DNA of 64,000 nt from Ideonella sp. (GCA_015075545.1 JABTUC010000001.1:620001-684000); one strand, 5' to 3'. Shown: positions 44,280 through 54,326, numbered from the stretch's first letter. Notes: generated from the sequence alone by a model not told the origin. Translations and numbers: made by a program.

Positions 44280-46505
44280 ATGGACGAGGACCGTGAGCTG
44301 CGTGCGCTGCTGAGCGCATCGGCCGTCTTCGCCACGCTCGACGAAGCCGACCGCACGCGCCTGGCGGGCGCGCTGCGGCGCGAGACTGCGCTGCCGGGGC
44401 ACGTGTTGCTGCGTCAGGGCGAGGCCAGCGCCGCCTTGTTCGTCGTTGCGCGCGGACGGCTCGACGTGCGGCTGCGGCGCGACGACGGCAGCGAAGCCGT
44501 GATCGACACCGTCGGTCGCGGCGACGTGGTCGGCGAGTTGCAGATCATCGTCGGTGGTGTGGCATCGGCCACCGTGGTGGCTGCAGACGCGGCCGAGGTC
44601 TACCGGCTGCAGCGAGACGACTTCGACCGGCTCTGCGTCGCCTCGCCCGCGCTGCTGGAGCCTTTGGCACGCATCGCCGCGCGGCGCCTGCTGCGTCGCC
44701 AGATGCTGGCGGTGCTGCCCGCACTGCTGGGCGCGCTCGATGACGCCGACCTCACCGCACTCGAGCGTCGGGTCAGCTGGCGTACGCTGCGGCGCGGCGA
44801 CGTGCTGTTTCGCAAGGGCGACCCCGGCGATGCCTGGTACGTGGTGACCAGCGGCCGCCTGGCGGTGGTGGAGCCCGCCCGCGACGGCCAGCCCGAGCGT
44901 CTGCTGTCCGAGGTGGGGCGCGGTGAAGGCGTGGGCGAGATGGCGCTGGTCACCGGTCAGAGCCGCTCGGCGACCGTCTATGCGCTGCGCGACGCCGAAC
45001 TGGCGCGCTTTCCGGTCGAATTGGTGACCGAGCTGATGGCGGCCCGGCCGCAAGTGACGCACGCGATGCTGCGTGCGCTCGCGCTGCGCGTGATGCAACA
45101 AGGCGGCGTGTCGCGGCGCGACGAGGGTGGCGGCCTCGCGATCGCGCTGGTACCGGCCACGCCGGGTGTCGATCTCGCCGGCCTGGCGCAGCGGCTCCTG
45201 CGCGCGCTCGGCCGCCTCGGCTCGGCCCGCGTGGTGGGCAGCGCACAGTTGCATGAAGTGGGCCTCGGCCAAGGCGCAGCCGACCGTCCGCAGCTGCACC
45301 CAAGCTGGATCCGTGTCGGCGCCTGGCTCGACGAACAGAGCGCCGCCCACCGCTTTCTCGTACTGGTGGTCGATCCGGTGGCCAATGCCTGGGGCCTGCG
45401 AGCGATAGGGCATGCCGACCGGGTGATCCTGGTCGGCGACGCGCTGGGCGACCCGAGCCCCGGTGCGCTGGAGCAGGCCTTGTTGCCCGCCGCTGCCGAG
45501 CGGCCCGATGCACGGCGTCTGCTGGTGCTGCTGCACGCCAGCGGCGCGCGCGCGCCAACCGGTACCGCGCGCTGGCTCGATGCGCGCACCGTCGAGGCCC
45601 ATCTGCACCTGCGGCTCGACCGCGACGACGATGTCGACCGGCTCGCGCGCCGCCTCGCGGGGCGCGGGGTAGCGCTGGCGTTGTCGGGCGGCGGCGCACG
45701 CTGCTGTGCCCACATCGGCGTGGTGCGGGCGATGCATGAGCACGGCGTGCCGATCGATCTGCTCGCCGGCACCAGCGCGGGAGCCATGGTGGGCTATCTG
45801 GCCGCCGCGGGCGCGAGCCACCAGGAGATGCGCCATTCGGTCGATCGCCTGGCGCGCGCGCGGCCGTTCAAGGGCTACACGCTGCCGCTGTTCTCGCTGC
45901 TCCGCGGCGAGCGGCTGAGCCGCGCGCTGCACGAGCAGTGCGGCGACACCCAACTCGAGGATCTGTGGCTTCCGCTGGTGGTGGTGTCGAGCAACCTCAC
46001 GCAGCGTTCGGCGCATCTGCATACGCGCGGGCCGGTCTGGGAGGCGCTGCGCGCGAGCGGCTCTCTGCCGGGTCTGATCGAGCCTGTGATTCGCGACGGG
46101 CAACTGCTGGTCGACGGTGCGCTGGTCGACAACCTGCCGGTGGGCGTGGCCCGCGAGCGGCTTGCCGGCCACGTGATCGCCGTCGACGTGACGGCCGACC
46201 TCGACGTGCGCACCCCCGCCAGCGCCTACCCTTCACCGTGGCTCGAATTGGCTGCGCGGCTGGTACGGGGCCGTACGCGTGCGACCCCGCCGGGCATGCT
46301 GGAGGTGATGATGCACAGCCTGCTGCTGGCCAGCCTGGCGCATACCCGGCGCATGCGCCTCGAAGCCGATCTGTGCCTGCGCCCCGATCTGTCGCCATTC
46401 GGGTTGCTGGCGTTGCGACGCCATGCGGAGATCATCGACGCCGGGTATCGACACGCGCAAGAGCACCTGCCGGCGCTCGTGCAGGCTGCTCAATGCCGGT
46501 CGTAG
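44280..46505 (+). CDS. Patatin-like phospholipase with two cyclic-nucleotide-binding domains (NTE-like)
   Basis: 741 residues from ATG 44280; an ATG at 44217 in frame would add 21 residues, and neither has a clear ribosome site. Two cNMP-binding domains (about 10-125 and 135-255) precede a linker and a patatin domain with the oxyanion stretch S-G-G-G-A-R near 468, the nucleophile GTSAG near 496 and the Asp of DGALVDN near 611. Such proteins hydrolyse phospholipids at the membrane. The oxyanion stretch continues with Cys-Cys where Gly is usual. The last 16 bases overlap the convergent calcium-repeat gene. Confidence 0.9.
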   Translation: MDEDRELRALLSASAVFATLDEADRTRLAGALRRETALPGHVLLRQGEASAALFVVARGRLDVRLRRDDGSEAVIDTVGRGDVVGELQIIVGGVASATVVAADAAEVYRLQRDDFDRLCVASPALLEPLARIAARRLLRRQMLAVLPALLGALDDADLTALERRVSWRTLRRGDVLFRKGDPGDAWYVVTSGRLAVVEPARDGQPERLLSEVGRGEGVGEMALVTGQSRSATVYALRDAELARFPVELVTELMAARPQVTHAMLRALALRVMQQGGVSRRDEGGGLAIALVPATPGVDLAGLAQRLLRALGRLGSARVVGSAQLHEVGLGQGAADRPQLHPSWIRVGAWLDEQSAAHRFLVLVVDPVANAWGLRAIGHADRVILVGDALGDPSPGALEQALLPAAAERPDARRLLVLLHASGARAPTGTARWLDARTVEAHLHLRLDRDDDVDRLARRLAGRGVALALSGGGARCCAHIGVVRAMHEHGVPIDLLAGTSAGAMVGYLAAAGASHQEMRHSVDRLARARPFKGYTLPLFSLLRGERLSRALHEQCGDTQLEDLWLPLVVVSSNLTQRSAHLHTRGPVWEALRASGSLPGLIEPVIRDGQLLVDGALVDNLPVGVARERLAGHVIAVDVTADLDVRTPASAYPSPWLELAARLVRGRTRATPPGMLEVMMHSLLLASLAHTRRMRLEADLCLRPDLSPFGLLALRRHAEIIDAGYRHAQEHLPALVQAAQCRS

Positions 46506-46906
46506 CGGTTCGGGATGCCGTCGCGATCGCGATCGTGGCGGCGGTTGTCGAAATGGTCGCGCCGGTTTGGGATGCCGTCGCCGTCGCGATCCCACGCGGG
46601 GTTGTACAGGCGGTCGCGGCGATTCGGAACGCCGTCGCCGTCGCGATCCCAGGCAGTTGGCTGCGAATGGCCGTACGCAGTGCGGCCATAGTAGCCACCG
46701 TACCGGTAAGGCGTCGGCTGCACGACCACCGGTGCGGGCCGGATCACGGCCGGCGCAGGCGCCAGCATCGGCACCGGCAGCAATGGCGCGGGCAGACCGA
46801 TCGAGATCGACCAACCGACGCGGCTTTCGTGCGCCTGCGCGGCGCCGACACCGAGCGCACCGGTCGCAACCAGCGCGGTGGCCACCAACAGCTTGCTCTT
46901 GCTCAT
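46490..46906 (-). CDS. Secreted protein with thrombospondin type 3-like calcium repeats
   Basis: 138 residues from ATG 46906 (AGGAGA 7 bases upstream). A signal peptide ends near A-A-Q-A-H at about residue 26; a Pro-rich region follows, then from about residue 90 three tandem copies of D-R-D-G-D-G-x-P-N-R-x-D. The Asp spacing matches calcium-binding thrombospondin type 3 repeats. Probably periplasmic or exported; role unknown. It overlaps the patatin gene end by 16 bases. Confidence 0.78.
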   Translation of the reverse strand: MSKSKLLVATALVATGALGVGAAQAHESRVGWSISIGLPAPLLPVPMLAPAPAVIRPAPVVVQPTPYRYGGYYGRTAYGHSQPTAWDRDGDGVPNRRDRLYNPAWDRDGDGIPNRRDHFDNRRHDRDRDGIPNRYDRH

Positions 46907-47041
46907 GGATCTGTCTCCTGCGGAGTTGCCGACCACGACGGTCGCGCCTCCACAACGAGGCGAGCCGATGCGCCGAGCACGCTCGCAAGTCAACGCTTCG
47001 TAAAGCTGTGCGAAGCAGCAGGCCGGGGTGCGGCAAGCACG

Positions 47042-47068
47042 AAAAAAGGGCGCCGTTGCGGCGCCCTT
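47042..47068 (-). terminator. Intrinsic terminator of the livK-like gene
   Basis: On the minus strand AAGGGCGCCG, loop CAA, CGGCGCCCTT forms a 10-bp stem (47046-47068) followed by a run of T (six A at 47042-47047 on the plus strand). It lies 22 bases past the livK stop. Confidence 0.92.
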
Positions 47069-47090
47069 GCGTGGCAACGAGCCGGGGCCG

Positions 47091-48221
47091 TCAGTTCAGC
47101 GGCACCTTCTTGCCATCCTTGTACATGTACAGCGACATCGCCGGATTCTTCAACTCGCCGTCCTTGTCGAACGAGATGTTGGCGGTGACGCCCTTGTAGT
47201 TGATGGCCTTCAGCTTGGGCAGGTAGACCTTGGGGTCGGACGACCCGGCGTCGACCATCGCCTGCACCAGCACGTGCACCCCATCGTAGGTGTAGGGCGA
47301 GTAGACCTGGAACTGCTTCGGGTACTTGGCGTCGTAGCGCGCCTTCCAGGCCGTGCCGCCTGGCATCTTGGCCAGCGAGGAGCCACCCTCGGCGCACACC
47401 ACCCCACCCAGCGTCTTGGCACCGCCGGACAGTTCGATGATCTTGTCGGTGCAGATGCCGTCGCCGCCGAAGAACTTGACGTTGGACAGGCCAAGTTGCT
47501 CCATCTGGCGCAGCATCGGGCCGCCCTGGGTGTCCATGCCGCCGTAGAAGATGCCGTCGGGGTTCTTGGACTTGATGGCGGTGAGGATCGCCATGAAGTC
47601 GGTGGCCTTGTCGGTGGTGTACTGCTGGTCGACGATCTGGATGCCCTTGGTCTTGGCGGTGGCCGCGAACACCTCGGCGACGCCCTGGCCGTAGGCGGTG
47701 CGGTCATCGATCACCGCGATGCGCTTCAGGTGCAGGTTGTTGGCCGCGTGCAGCGCCAGGCCGGCGCCGAGCGCGTTGTCGTTGGCCAGAATGCGGAAGA
47801 TGTACTTGAAGCCCTGCTGCGTGAGCTTGGGGTTGGTGGCCGACGGTGTGACCATCGGGATGCCGCACTTCTCGTAGATCGCCGATGCGGGAATCGTGGT
47901 GCCGGAGTTGAGGTGGCCCACGACGCCGGCGACCTTGGCGTCGCACAGCTTCTGCGCGGCGGCGGTGCCCTGCTTCGGGTCGGCGGCGTCGTCCTCGGCC
48001 GCGAGTTCGAGCTTGACCTTCTTGCCGCCGATCGTCACGCCCTTGGCGTTGAGATCGTCGATCGCCATGCGGGCGCCGTTCTCGTTGTCCTTGCCGTAGT
48101 GCGCCTGCGGCCCGGACATCGGCGCGACGTGCCCGATCTTGACCACCATCTCCTGCGCCGACGCGGCGCCGGCGAATAGCGCTACCGACGCCGCGGCGAT
48201 CACACTGAATTTCAATAGCAT
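47091..48221 (-). CDS. Branched-chain amino acid ABC transporter substrate-binding protein (LivK-like)
   Basis: 376 residues with a cleavable signal (LLKFSVIAAASVALFAGAASA). The mature protein starts near V-V-K-I-G-H-V-A-P-M-S-G-P and has the type I periplasmic-binding fold of LivK/LivJ, with two internal Cys and the GGDGICTDKI segment. It captures Leu, Ile, Val or related amino acids in the periplasm. TTGGAGG precedes the ATG by 8 bases. The permease and ATPase genes are not in the window; a strong terminator follows. Confidence 0.92.
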   Translation of the reverse strand: MLLKFSVIAAASVALFAGAASAQEMVVKIGHVAPMSGPQAHYGKDNENGARMAIDDLNAKGVTIGGKKVKLELAAEDDAADPKQGTAAAQKLCDAKVAGVVGHLNSGTTIPASAIYEKCGIPMVTPSATNPKLTQQGFKYIFRILANDNALGAGLALHAANNLHLKRIAVIDDRTAYGQGVAEVFAATAKTKGIQIVDQQYTTDKATDFMAILTAIKSKNPDGIFYGGMDTQGGPMLRQMEQLGLSNVKFFGGDGICTDKIIELSGGAKTLGGVVCAEGGSSLAKMPGGTAWKARYDAKYPKQFQVYSPYTYDGVHVLVQAMVDAGSSDPKVYLPKLKAINYKGVTANISFDKDGELKNPAMSLYMYKDGKKVPLN

Positions 48222-48334
48222 GTCTTGAGCCTCCAAGTGGGTAAGTTGAGAGCGTTTACCCGGGGTTTTTCTCAACGGGCGACACGATACCCCAATCCAC
48301 CCCCCTGTCTCATCGGGAATCCTCGGGTCGTTGC

Positions 48335-48353
48335 CGCCCGGCCGAGCCGGGCG
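48335..48353 (-). terminator. GC hairpin after the pepA-holC operon, possible terminator
   Basis: CGCCCGGC (48335-48342) pairs with GCCGGGCG (48346-48353) around CGA. It lies 48 bases beyond the last gene of the operon. No T-run follows on the minus strand, so strength is unknown. Confidence 0.35.
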
Positions 48354-48400
48354 CTCGCGACAGCCCACACGGCTGCGCGAGAGGCTCCACAACGCGGCAG

Positions 48401-48769
48401 TCAGGGCGCGCGATGACGCCCGAGCTCCTCGTTGACGGCCTGCTCGACCGCCTCGCGCAGGCGATGGGCCAGCTCCTTGCGCGCTTCGTCGGCAACGACG
48501 TTGTAAACGCGTGCAACCAGCGGCGCCAGCGCTTCGCGCAGCCGGTGCTCGAACAGGAAGTCGATGCGCGGCTGCAACCGCTCGATCACGCGCTCGGCGA
48601 TGCGCGACTCCTGCAGCCACACCTCGGCCAGCAGCGCGTCGGGCGCGATCTCGGCGTCGCGCGGCGGCCCCGGGGCGGGCGGCGGCGGCGCTGCGGCCGG
48701 CGGCACCTCGCCGATCACCTCGGTCAGCGTCGGCACCCGCTGCGGCGGCTTGGGTGGGGGGCTGTTCAT
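48401..48769 (-). CDS. Hypothetical protein following holC
   Basis: 122 residues. The first 45 are Pro-rich (P-P-P-P-A-P-G-P-P); the rest is an amphipathic helical region with R-V-I-E-R-L-Q-P-R-I-D-F-L-F and E-L-A-H-R-L-R-E-A-V-E-Q-A-V. It resembles the short conserved proteins (DUF2486-like) found after holC in Burkholderiales. Its ATG overlaps the holC stop (48766-48769). Confidence 0.68.
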   Translation of the reverse strand: MNSPPPKPPQRVPTLTEVIGEVPPAAAPPPPAPGPPRDAEIAPDALLAEVWLQESRIAERVIERLQPRIDFLFEHRLREALAPLVARVYNVVADEARKELAHRLREAVEQAVNEELGRHRAP

Positions 48770-49215
48770 GCGGAGGCGTCGGCCGCGGTGCCGGTCACCT
48801 TCTGCGGCGACAGGCCCTGATCGGCGTAGTGTCGCCAACGCAGGCGCCCTGCCAGTACAGCGTCGGCGTCGCGGCCGACGATCTCGACGATCCGGCCGAA
48901 GCGGCTCGGGTCGGCCACCGGTTGCTCGCCGAGGTTGACCACCACGTCGGCCTGCGGCCATGCAGCGGCCGCGTCGGCCAGCCAGATCGGCGTATGGCCA
49001 AGCAGCGCAGGATCGGGCCGCTCGCCGCCGCGCAGCCGCGCATGCGGCACGAACTCGAGCTGCTCGAAGGTCCAGAGCAGGACGTTGAGCCGGCCCAGGC
49101 GATCGGGGTCGCCGGACACCACCACCTCGAGCCGCTGGCGATACGCCTTGCGCAGCAGCCGGCAGCCGTAGGCCAGGGGGTCGGCGACGTCGGTGTGGAA
49201 CTCGAGCCGAACCAT
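48766..49215 (-). CDS. holC: DNA polymerase III chi subunit
   Basis: 149 residues. The fold starts L-E-F-H-T-D-V-A-D and includes AYGCRLLRKAYRQ and LWTFEQLEFVPHAR, the usual chi pattern; H-T-P-I-W-L-A follows. Chi links the clamp loader to single-strand binding protein. The order pepA-holC is the standard one, with pepA 28 bases upstream. Confidence 0.92.
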   Translation of the reverse strand: MVRLEFHTDVADPLAYGCRLLRKAYRQRLEVVVSGDPDRLGRLNVLLWTFEQLEFVPHARLRGGERPDPALLGHTPIWLADAAAAWPQADVVVNLGEQPVADPSRFGRIVEIVGRDADAVLAGRLRWRHYADQGLSPQKVTGTAADASA

Positions 49216-49243
49216 GACCAGACTCCACTTCGCAGCGCGCCGA

Positions 49244-50710
49244 TCAGGCGCCGTCGGCCTGCGCCAGCACGTAGTGGGTCAGCAGGCCCACCGGCCGGCC
49301 GGTGGCGCCCTTGTGGGCGCCCGACTTCCACGCCGTGCCGGCGATGTCGAGGTGTGCCCATCGCAGCTTGTCGGTGAAGCGCTTCAGGAACATCGCGGCG
49401 GTGATCGCGCCTCCGGCGCGCGGGCCGACGTTGGCCACATCGGCGAAGTTGCTCTTCAACGCGTCGTCGTACTCGGGGTCCAGCGGCATGCGCCAGCACG
49501 GGTCGAGTGCGGCGTCGCCGGCGCGCGTCAGCGCCTCGGCCAGCGCGTCGTGCGGGGTGAACAGGCCGCTGCGGTGGTGGCCGAGCGCGACCACGCAGGC
49601 ACCCGTGAGGGTGGCGATGTCGACCACGACGCGCGGCTTCAGGCGTTCGGCGTACGCCAGCGCGTCGCACAGGATCAGTCGCCCTTCGGCGTCGGTGTTG
49701 AGGATTTCGATGGTCTTGCCCGCCAGGCTCGTGACCACGTCGCCCGGCTTGACGGCCTGGCCGCTCGGCAGGTTCTCGCAGGTCGGGATCAGCCCCACCA
49801 GATTGACGCGGGTCTTCAACTGCGCCACCGCGCGCAGCGTGCCGAGCACGCTGGCAGCGCCGCCCATGTCGAACTTCATCTCGTCCATCTCGGCGGCCGG
49901 TTTGATCGAGATGCCACCGCTGTCGAAGGTGATGCCCTTGCCCACCAGCACGACCGGCGCGTCGCCGGCAGCGGCGCCGCGGTAGCGCAGCACGATGAAG
50001 CGCGGCGGCTGCTGCGACCCTTGCGCCACCGCCAGCAGCGCGCCCATGCCGAGCTTCTCGATCTCCTTGCGGCCCAGCACTTCGACCTCGAGCTTCATCG
50101 CCTTGGCCAACTCCTGCGCCTGCTCGGCGAGGTGCGCCGGCGTGCAGTGGTTGCCGGGTCGGTTGGCGAGTTCGCGCGCCAGCGTGACGCCGGCGACGAT
50201 GGCTGCGCCAAGTCGCACGCCGGCGTCGACCGCGGCCTCGTCGGCGCGCGTGCACAGCAAGGTGGCACGCGTCAGCTTCGGGGTCGGGCCCGCGCTCGGC
50301 TTGGTGTGGCGATACAGATAACTGACGTCGCCGCCCGCAGCGGCCAGCGCCTCACCGTGGGCTTCACGCAGCACGCCAGCGCCGGCGATCCAGACGGCAA
50401 CGTGCCTGCCGCCGAGCCCCTTGAGCTGCGCCAGCCCTGCAGCGAAGGCGCCCTTCACGCTGCGCGGGGTGGAATCGGCAGCCACCGCGAAGGCGACGCG
50501 CGGCGACTTCACGCCACGAACCTGTCCGAGATAGAGCGTGCGGCCGGCCTCGAGCACCAGGTCGCCTTGCTTCAGCGCAGCCTGCAAGGCCTTGCCCAGC
50601 GCCGCTGGCAGGTCGGCCGGCGCCTTGGAACCGACCAAGACCACAAGCAAGGCATCGGCGCTCACCGATGCGACCGCGGCGACCGTGATCGCCTGATGTC
50701 TGAAGTCCAT
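49244..50710 (-). CDS. pepA: Leucyl aminopeptidase (cytosol aminopeptidase)
   Basis: 488 residues from ATG 50710. The metal-binding motifs are [16 protein letters not shown] and [10 protein letters not shown]; the zinc-bound residues in both are intact. PepA trims N-terminal residues and, in some bacteria, also acts as a DNA-binding regulator. It diverges from lptF with 27 bases between the two starts, the arrangement found in many proteobacteria. Confidence 0.95.
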   Translation of the reverse strand: MDFRHQAITVAAVASVSADALLVVLVGSKAPADLPAALGKALQAALKQGDLVLEAGRTLYLGQVRGVKSPRVAFAVAADSTPRSVKGAFAAGLAQLKGLGGRHVAVWIAGAGVLREAHGEALAAAGGDVSYLYRHTKPSAGPTPKLTRATLLCTRADEAAVDAGVRLGAAIVAGVTLARELANRPGNHCTPAHLAEQAQELAKAMKLEVEVLGRKEIEKLGMGALLAVAQGSQQPPRFIVLRYRGAAAGDAPVVLVGKGITFDSGGISIKPAAEMDEMKFDMGGAASVLGTLRAVAQLKTRVNLVGLIPTCENLPSGQAVKPGDVVTSLAGKTIEILNTDAEGRLILCDALAYAERLKPRVVVDIATLTGACVVALGHHRSGLFTPHDALAEALTRAGDAALDPCWRMPLDPEYDDALKSNFADVANVGPRAGGAITAAMFLKRFTDKLRWAHLDIAGTAWKSGAHKGATGRPVGLLTHYVLAQADGA

Positions 50711-50737
50711 AATCAACCCAGGTTCTGAGGCTCGGAG

Positions 50738-51838
50738 ATGTTATTCGATTCGAAGCTGCGCCAGGAGTTGGCGCGCGGATTCGGCGCCACGCTGGTCGTC
50801 ATCCTGACCATCGTGATCACGATGATGCTGATTCGCGTGCTCGGCCAGGCGGCCAACGGCGCGGTGGCACCGGCCGACGTGGTGCTGCTGATGGGCTATG
50901 CGGCGCTGAGCCACCTGCCGACGATCCTCGCGCTGAGCCTGTTCATCGCGATCGTGGTGACTCTCGGGCGCATGTACCGCGACAGCGAAATGGCGATCTG
51001 GTTCTCCAGCGGCGTCGCGCTGACGCGCTTCGTCGCGCCGGTGCTGCGCGTCAGTTGGCCGGTGTTGCTGGTGGTGGCGGTGCTGGTGCTGTTGGTGTGG
51101 CCATGGGGCAATCGCAGCAGCGCCGAACTGCGCGAGCGCTATGAGCAGCGCTCCGACCTGTCGCGCGTGACCCCCGGGGTATTCCAGACCTCGCGCGACG
51201 GGCGCCGGGTGTTCTTCATCGACAAGCGGTCGGACGAATCGATGAACGCGCGCGGCGTCTTCGTGCTGGCCAGCGGCGAGCGCGACGACTCGTTGACCTC
51301 GGCGCGCAGTGCGCATCTGGAAACCATCGGCAGCGACCGCTTTCTGGTGCTCGACACCGGCCAGCGCAATCAGACCGACCGCCAGACCGGCGAGCATGCG
51401 CTGGCCAGCTTCGTGCGCTACCAGTTGCTGGTCGGCGAGCAGCAGGTGCAAAGTGCGTCGAGCCGTTCGCCGAAGACGATCGCCACCGTCGAATTGCTGC
51501 TCAACCCGACGCCGCGCAATCAGGGCGAGCTAGTCTGGCGCCTGGGGCTGGTGTTCGGCGCCGTCAACCTGGTGTTGCTGGCGATCGGGCTGGCAGCCAT
51601 CAATCCACGCCGCGCGACCAACTGGAACCTGCTGTTCGCACTGCTGGGCTTCGTCGTCTACTACAACCTGATCAACCTGTCGCAGGCCTGGGTGTCGAGC
51701 GGCCGCTTCGAGCTCGGGCCGGCGTTGGCGATGGTGCACGGCGGCGCACTGGCGCTGGCGCTGTCGCTCGTCTGGTGGCGCGATCACGGCACGGTGTGGC
51801 GCCCATGGCGGCTGGGCGGTGGGCAGGCGCCGTCGTGA
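50738..51838 (+). CDS. lptF: LPS export ABC transporter permease LptF
   Basis: 366 residues: three membrane segments, a periplasmic jelly-roll domain (about 130-265), then three more segments. LptF and LptG form the inner-membrane channel that extracts LPS with LptB. The stop overlaps the lptG start (GTGA 51835-51838), so the two are coupled. GGAG lies directly upstream of the ATG. Confidence 0.93.
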   Translation: MLFDSKLRQELARGFGATLVVILTIVITMMLIRVLGQAANGAVAPADVVLLMGYAALSHLPTILALSLFIAIVVTLGRMYRDSEMAIWFSSGVALTRFVAPVLRVSWPVLLVVAVLVLLVWPWGNRSSAELRERYEQRSDLSRVTPGVFQTSRDGRRVFFIDKRSDESMNARGVFVLASGERDDSLTSARSAHLETIGSDRFLVLDTGQRNQTDRQTGEHALASFVRYQLLVGEQQVQSASSRSPKTIATVELLLNPTPRNQGELVWRLGLVFGAVNLVLLAIGLAAINPRRATNWNLLFALLGFVVYYNLINLSQAWVSSGRFELGPALAMVHGGALALALSLVWWRDHGTVWRPWRLGGGQAPS

Positions 51839-52950
51839 GGACCGTGCGCCGACTGCTGTACCGCGACATCGTCTGGTCGGTGGCGTTCGTCGCCGTGGCG
51901 TTCCTGTCGCTGTTCTTCTTCATCGACTTCGTCGACGAACTCGACAACGTCGGGCGCAACGGCTTCACGCTGCTGCATGCGGCGATCGCGGCGACGCTGG
52001 AAGTGCCTGGGCACCTGTACGAGCTGTCGCCGATCTGCGTGCTGATCGGCACCATCTACGCGATGGCGCGGCTGGCGCAGTCGTCGGAGTACACCATCTT
52101 GCGCACCGGCGGGCTGGGGCCGGTGCGCGCGCTCGGATTGCTGGCCCTGCTGGGCTTGTTCTTCGGCGCCGTCACCTTCGTCGTCGGCGATTACTTGTCG
52201 CCGCTGTCGGAGCGCGAGGCGGTGCAGTTGAAGGCGTCGTTCCGCGGCGGCCTCGCGCTGGGCAGCACCGGCGCCTGGCTGAAGGAGCGCCGCGCCGGAC
52301 CCGATGGCGAGCGTGCGATCTCGATCAACGTCGCGCGCACGGCAGCCAACGGCGAGCTCGAAGGCATCCGCATTTTCGAGCAGGACTCCGATGGTCGGCT
52401 GCGCACGCGCATCGACGCGCGCCGTGCCCGCGTCGACGCCGACTCGGTATGGCAGCTCGCGGACGTCGAGCGCACCGATTGGCCGACGCCCGAGCAGGCG
52501 GCCGCGGGGGCCGAGGTCAGGGTTCAGCGCCATGCAACGGTGCGCTGGCCCAGCTCGCTGTCGGCGTCGGTGGTGGCCGCTGCCGTGCTGCCGCTGAGCA
52601 CGATGTCGACCGCCGAGCTGTGGCGCTACAGCGCGCATCTGGGCGATCAGGAGCAAGCCTCGCAGCGCCAGGAAATCCTGTTCTGGAAGCGTGCGCTGTA
52701 CCCGTTTGCCTGCCTGGTGATGGTGGCGCTGGCGCTGCCGTTCGCCTACCTGCACGCGCGTGCCGGCGGCCTCAGCCTGAAGGTGTTCGGGGGCATCATG
52801 CTCGGCATCAGCTTCGTGCTGCTGAACAACGTGTCGGGGCACCTGGGCATGCTGCGCAACTGGGCGCCGTGGGTCGCGGCGTCGGCGCCGGGCCTGGTCT
52901 ATCTCGCGCTGTCGCTGGCGGCGTTCACCTGGCTGGTGCGGTTCAGATGA
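51835..52950 (+). CDS. lptG: LPS export ABC transporter permease LptG
   Basis: 371 residues from the GTG at 51835. The N-terminus [11 protein letters not shown], a first membrane helix with FFIDFVDEL, YTILRTGG coupling region and a C-terminal trio of helices are typical of LptG. It works with LptF and LptB. The GTG was chosen because it overlaps the lptF stop and matches the family N-terminus. The cbiX ATG overlaps its stop. Confidence 0.93.
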   Translation: MRTVRRLLYRDIVWSVAFVAVAFLSLFFFIDFVDELDNVGRNGFTLLHAAIAATLEVPGHLYELSPICVLIGTIYAMARLAQSSEYTILRTGGLGPVRALGLLALLGLFFGAVTFVVGDYLSPLSEREAVQLKASFRGGLALGSTGAWLKERRAGPDGERAISINVARTAANGELEGIRIFEQDSDGRLRTRIDARRARVDADSVWQLADVERTDWPTPEQAAAGAEVRVQRHATVRWPSSLSASVVAAAVLPLSTMSTAELWRYSAHLGDQEQASQRQEILFWKRALYPFACLVMVALALPFAYLHARAGGLSLKVFGGIMLGISFVLLNNVSGHLGMLRNWAPWVAASAPGLVYLALSLAAFTWLVRFR

Positions 52951-53339
52951 TCGACGCGACGGCGCCGCGCGGCCTGGTGCTGTTCGCCCACGGGGCGCGC
53001 GACCCCGCGTGGGCAGCGCCGTTCGAGGCCGTGCTCGCGCGCGTACGGCTGCTGCGGCCCGACGCGCGGGTGATGCTGGCGTTTCTCGAGATCATGCTGC
53101 CCGACCTCGCCGACGCTGCGGCCCGGCTGGTGGCGCAAGGCTGCCGCCAGATCACGGTGGTGCCGCTGTTCCTGGGCACCGGCGGCCACGTGCGGCGCGA
53201 CCTGCCGCAACGGCTGAGCGCGCTGAAGGCGCAATACCCTGGAGTCGACTGGCTGCTGATCGAGCCGATCGGCGAGCATGCCGAGGTCATCGAAACCATC
53301 GCGCGCGTGGCCGCCGGCGCCGCAACGTTCGGTTCCTGA
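52947..53339 (+). CDS. Sirohydrochlorin chelatase, CbiX short form
   Basis: 130 residues, the small CbiX type that acts as a dimer. The N-terminal FAHGARDPAW carries the metal-binding His; the second His is in GTGGHVRRDLP near residue 80. It inserts iron or cobalt into sirohydrochlorin for siroheme or B12. Overlap with lptG (ATGA 52947-52950) and the cysB gene 13 bases downstream suggest a role in siroheme for sulfite reduction. Confidence 0.87.
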   Translation: MIDATAPRGLVLFAHGARDPAWAAPFEAVLARVRLLRPDARVMLAFLEIMLPDLADAAARLVAQGCRQITVVPLFLGTGGHVRRDLPQRLSALKAQYPGVDWLLIEPIGEHAEVIETIARVAAGAATFGS

Positions 53340-53352
53340 TCGCCCACAGGCC

Positions 53353-54297
53353 ATGAATCTGCACCAGTTCCGCTTCGTCCAGGAGGCCGCGCGCCGCAAC
53401 CTGAACCTCACCGAGACCGCCAAAGCGCTGTACACGTCGCAGCCCGGCATCAGCAAGGCGATCATCGAGTTGGAGGAGGAACTCGGCGTCGAGATCTTCG
53501 CGCGCCACGGCAAGCGGCTGCGGCGCATCACCGAGCCCGGGCAGTTGGTGCTCAAGGCGGTGGAAGTGATCATGCGCGAAGTGGCCAACCTCAAACGCAT
53601 TGGCGAGGAATACTCCAAGCAGGACGCGGGCACGCTGTCGATCGCCACCACCCACACGCAGGCGCGCTACTTCCTGCCCGAGCCGGTGGCGGCGCTGCGC
53701 AAGCGCTACCCGAAAGTGCAGGTGGTGCTGCACCAGGGCACGCCGGCGCAGGTGGCGCGCATGCTGCAGGACGACTCGGCCGAGATCGCGCTGGCCACCG
53801 AATCGCTCGCCGACGCCGAAGGCCTCGTTTCGCTGCCGTGCTACGAGTGGCAACACGTGGTGGTGGTGCCGGCCGGGCATCCGCTGGCCGGCGTCGAGCG
53901 GCCGACGATCGAGCAGATCGCTGCCGAGCCGCTGGTCACCTATCACTCCACGTTCACCGGGCGCTCGCGCATCGATGCCGCGTTCGCGCGGGCGCGGCTG
54001 AAGCCGCTCATCGCGCTCGAAGCCATCGACTCGGACGTCATCAAGACCTATGTGCGGCTCGGCATGGGCATCGGCATCGTTGCCGAGATGGCGGTGCGCG
54101 ACGATCCGGCGGGCGGCGATCTGGCCTGGCACCGGGCGGGGCATCTGTTCGGCAGCAACCTGACGCGCGTGGCCTTCAAACGCGGGGCTTATCTGCGGCA
54201 GTTCGTGCTCAGCTTTGCCGAGTTGCTGTCGGATCGCCTGACGCGCAGCTTGATCCAGCGCGCGATGAGCGGCGCCGGCGTCGACTACGATCTGTGA
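53353..54297 (+). CDS. cysB: CysB family LysR-type transcriptional regulator
   Basis: 314 residues. The winged helix contains MNLHQFRFVQEAARRNLNLTE-type N-terminus, then YTSQPGISKAI. The effector domain has TTHTQARYFLP and VTYHSTFTGRSRID, the sulfate/O-acetylserine-binding features of CysB. It activates sulfur assimilation genes. Its closeness to the chelatase gene fits that job. Confidence 0.92.
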   Translation: MNLHQFRFVQEAARRNLNLTETAKALYTSQPGISKAIIELEEELGVEIFARHGKRLRRITEPGQLVLKAVEVIMREVANLKRIGEEYSKQDAGTLSIATTHTQARYFLPEPVAALRKRYPKVQVVLHQGTPAQVARMLQDDSAEIALATESLADAEGLVSLPCYEWQHVVVVPAGHPLAGVERPTIEQIAAEPLVTYHSTFTGRSRIDAAFARARLKPLIALEAIDSDVIKTYVRLGMGIGIVAEMAVRDDPAGGDLAWHRAGHLFGSNLTRVAFKRGAYLRQFVLSFAELLSDRLTRSLIQRAMSGAGVDYDL

Positions 54298-54326
54298 CCC
54301 CGAGCCGCAACCTGCCGTCGCCCCGC

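Noticed and set aside
44199-46172. 657-codon minus-strand open frame opposite the patatin gene
   Set aside because: Antisense shadow: the plus strand has intact cNMP and patatin motifs.
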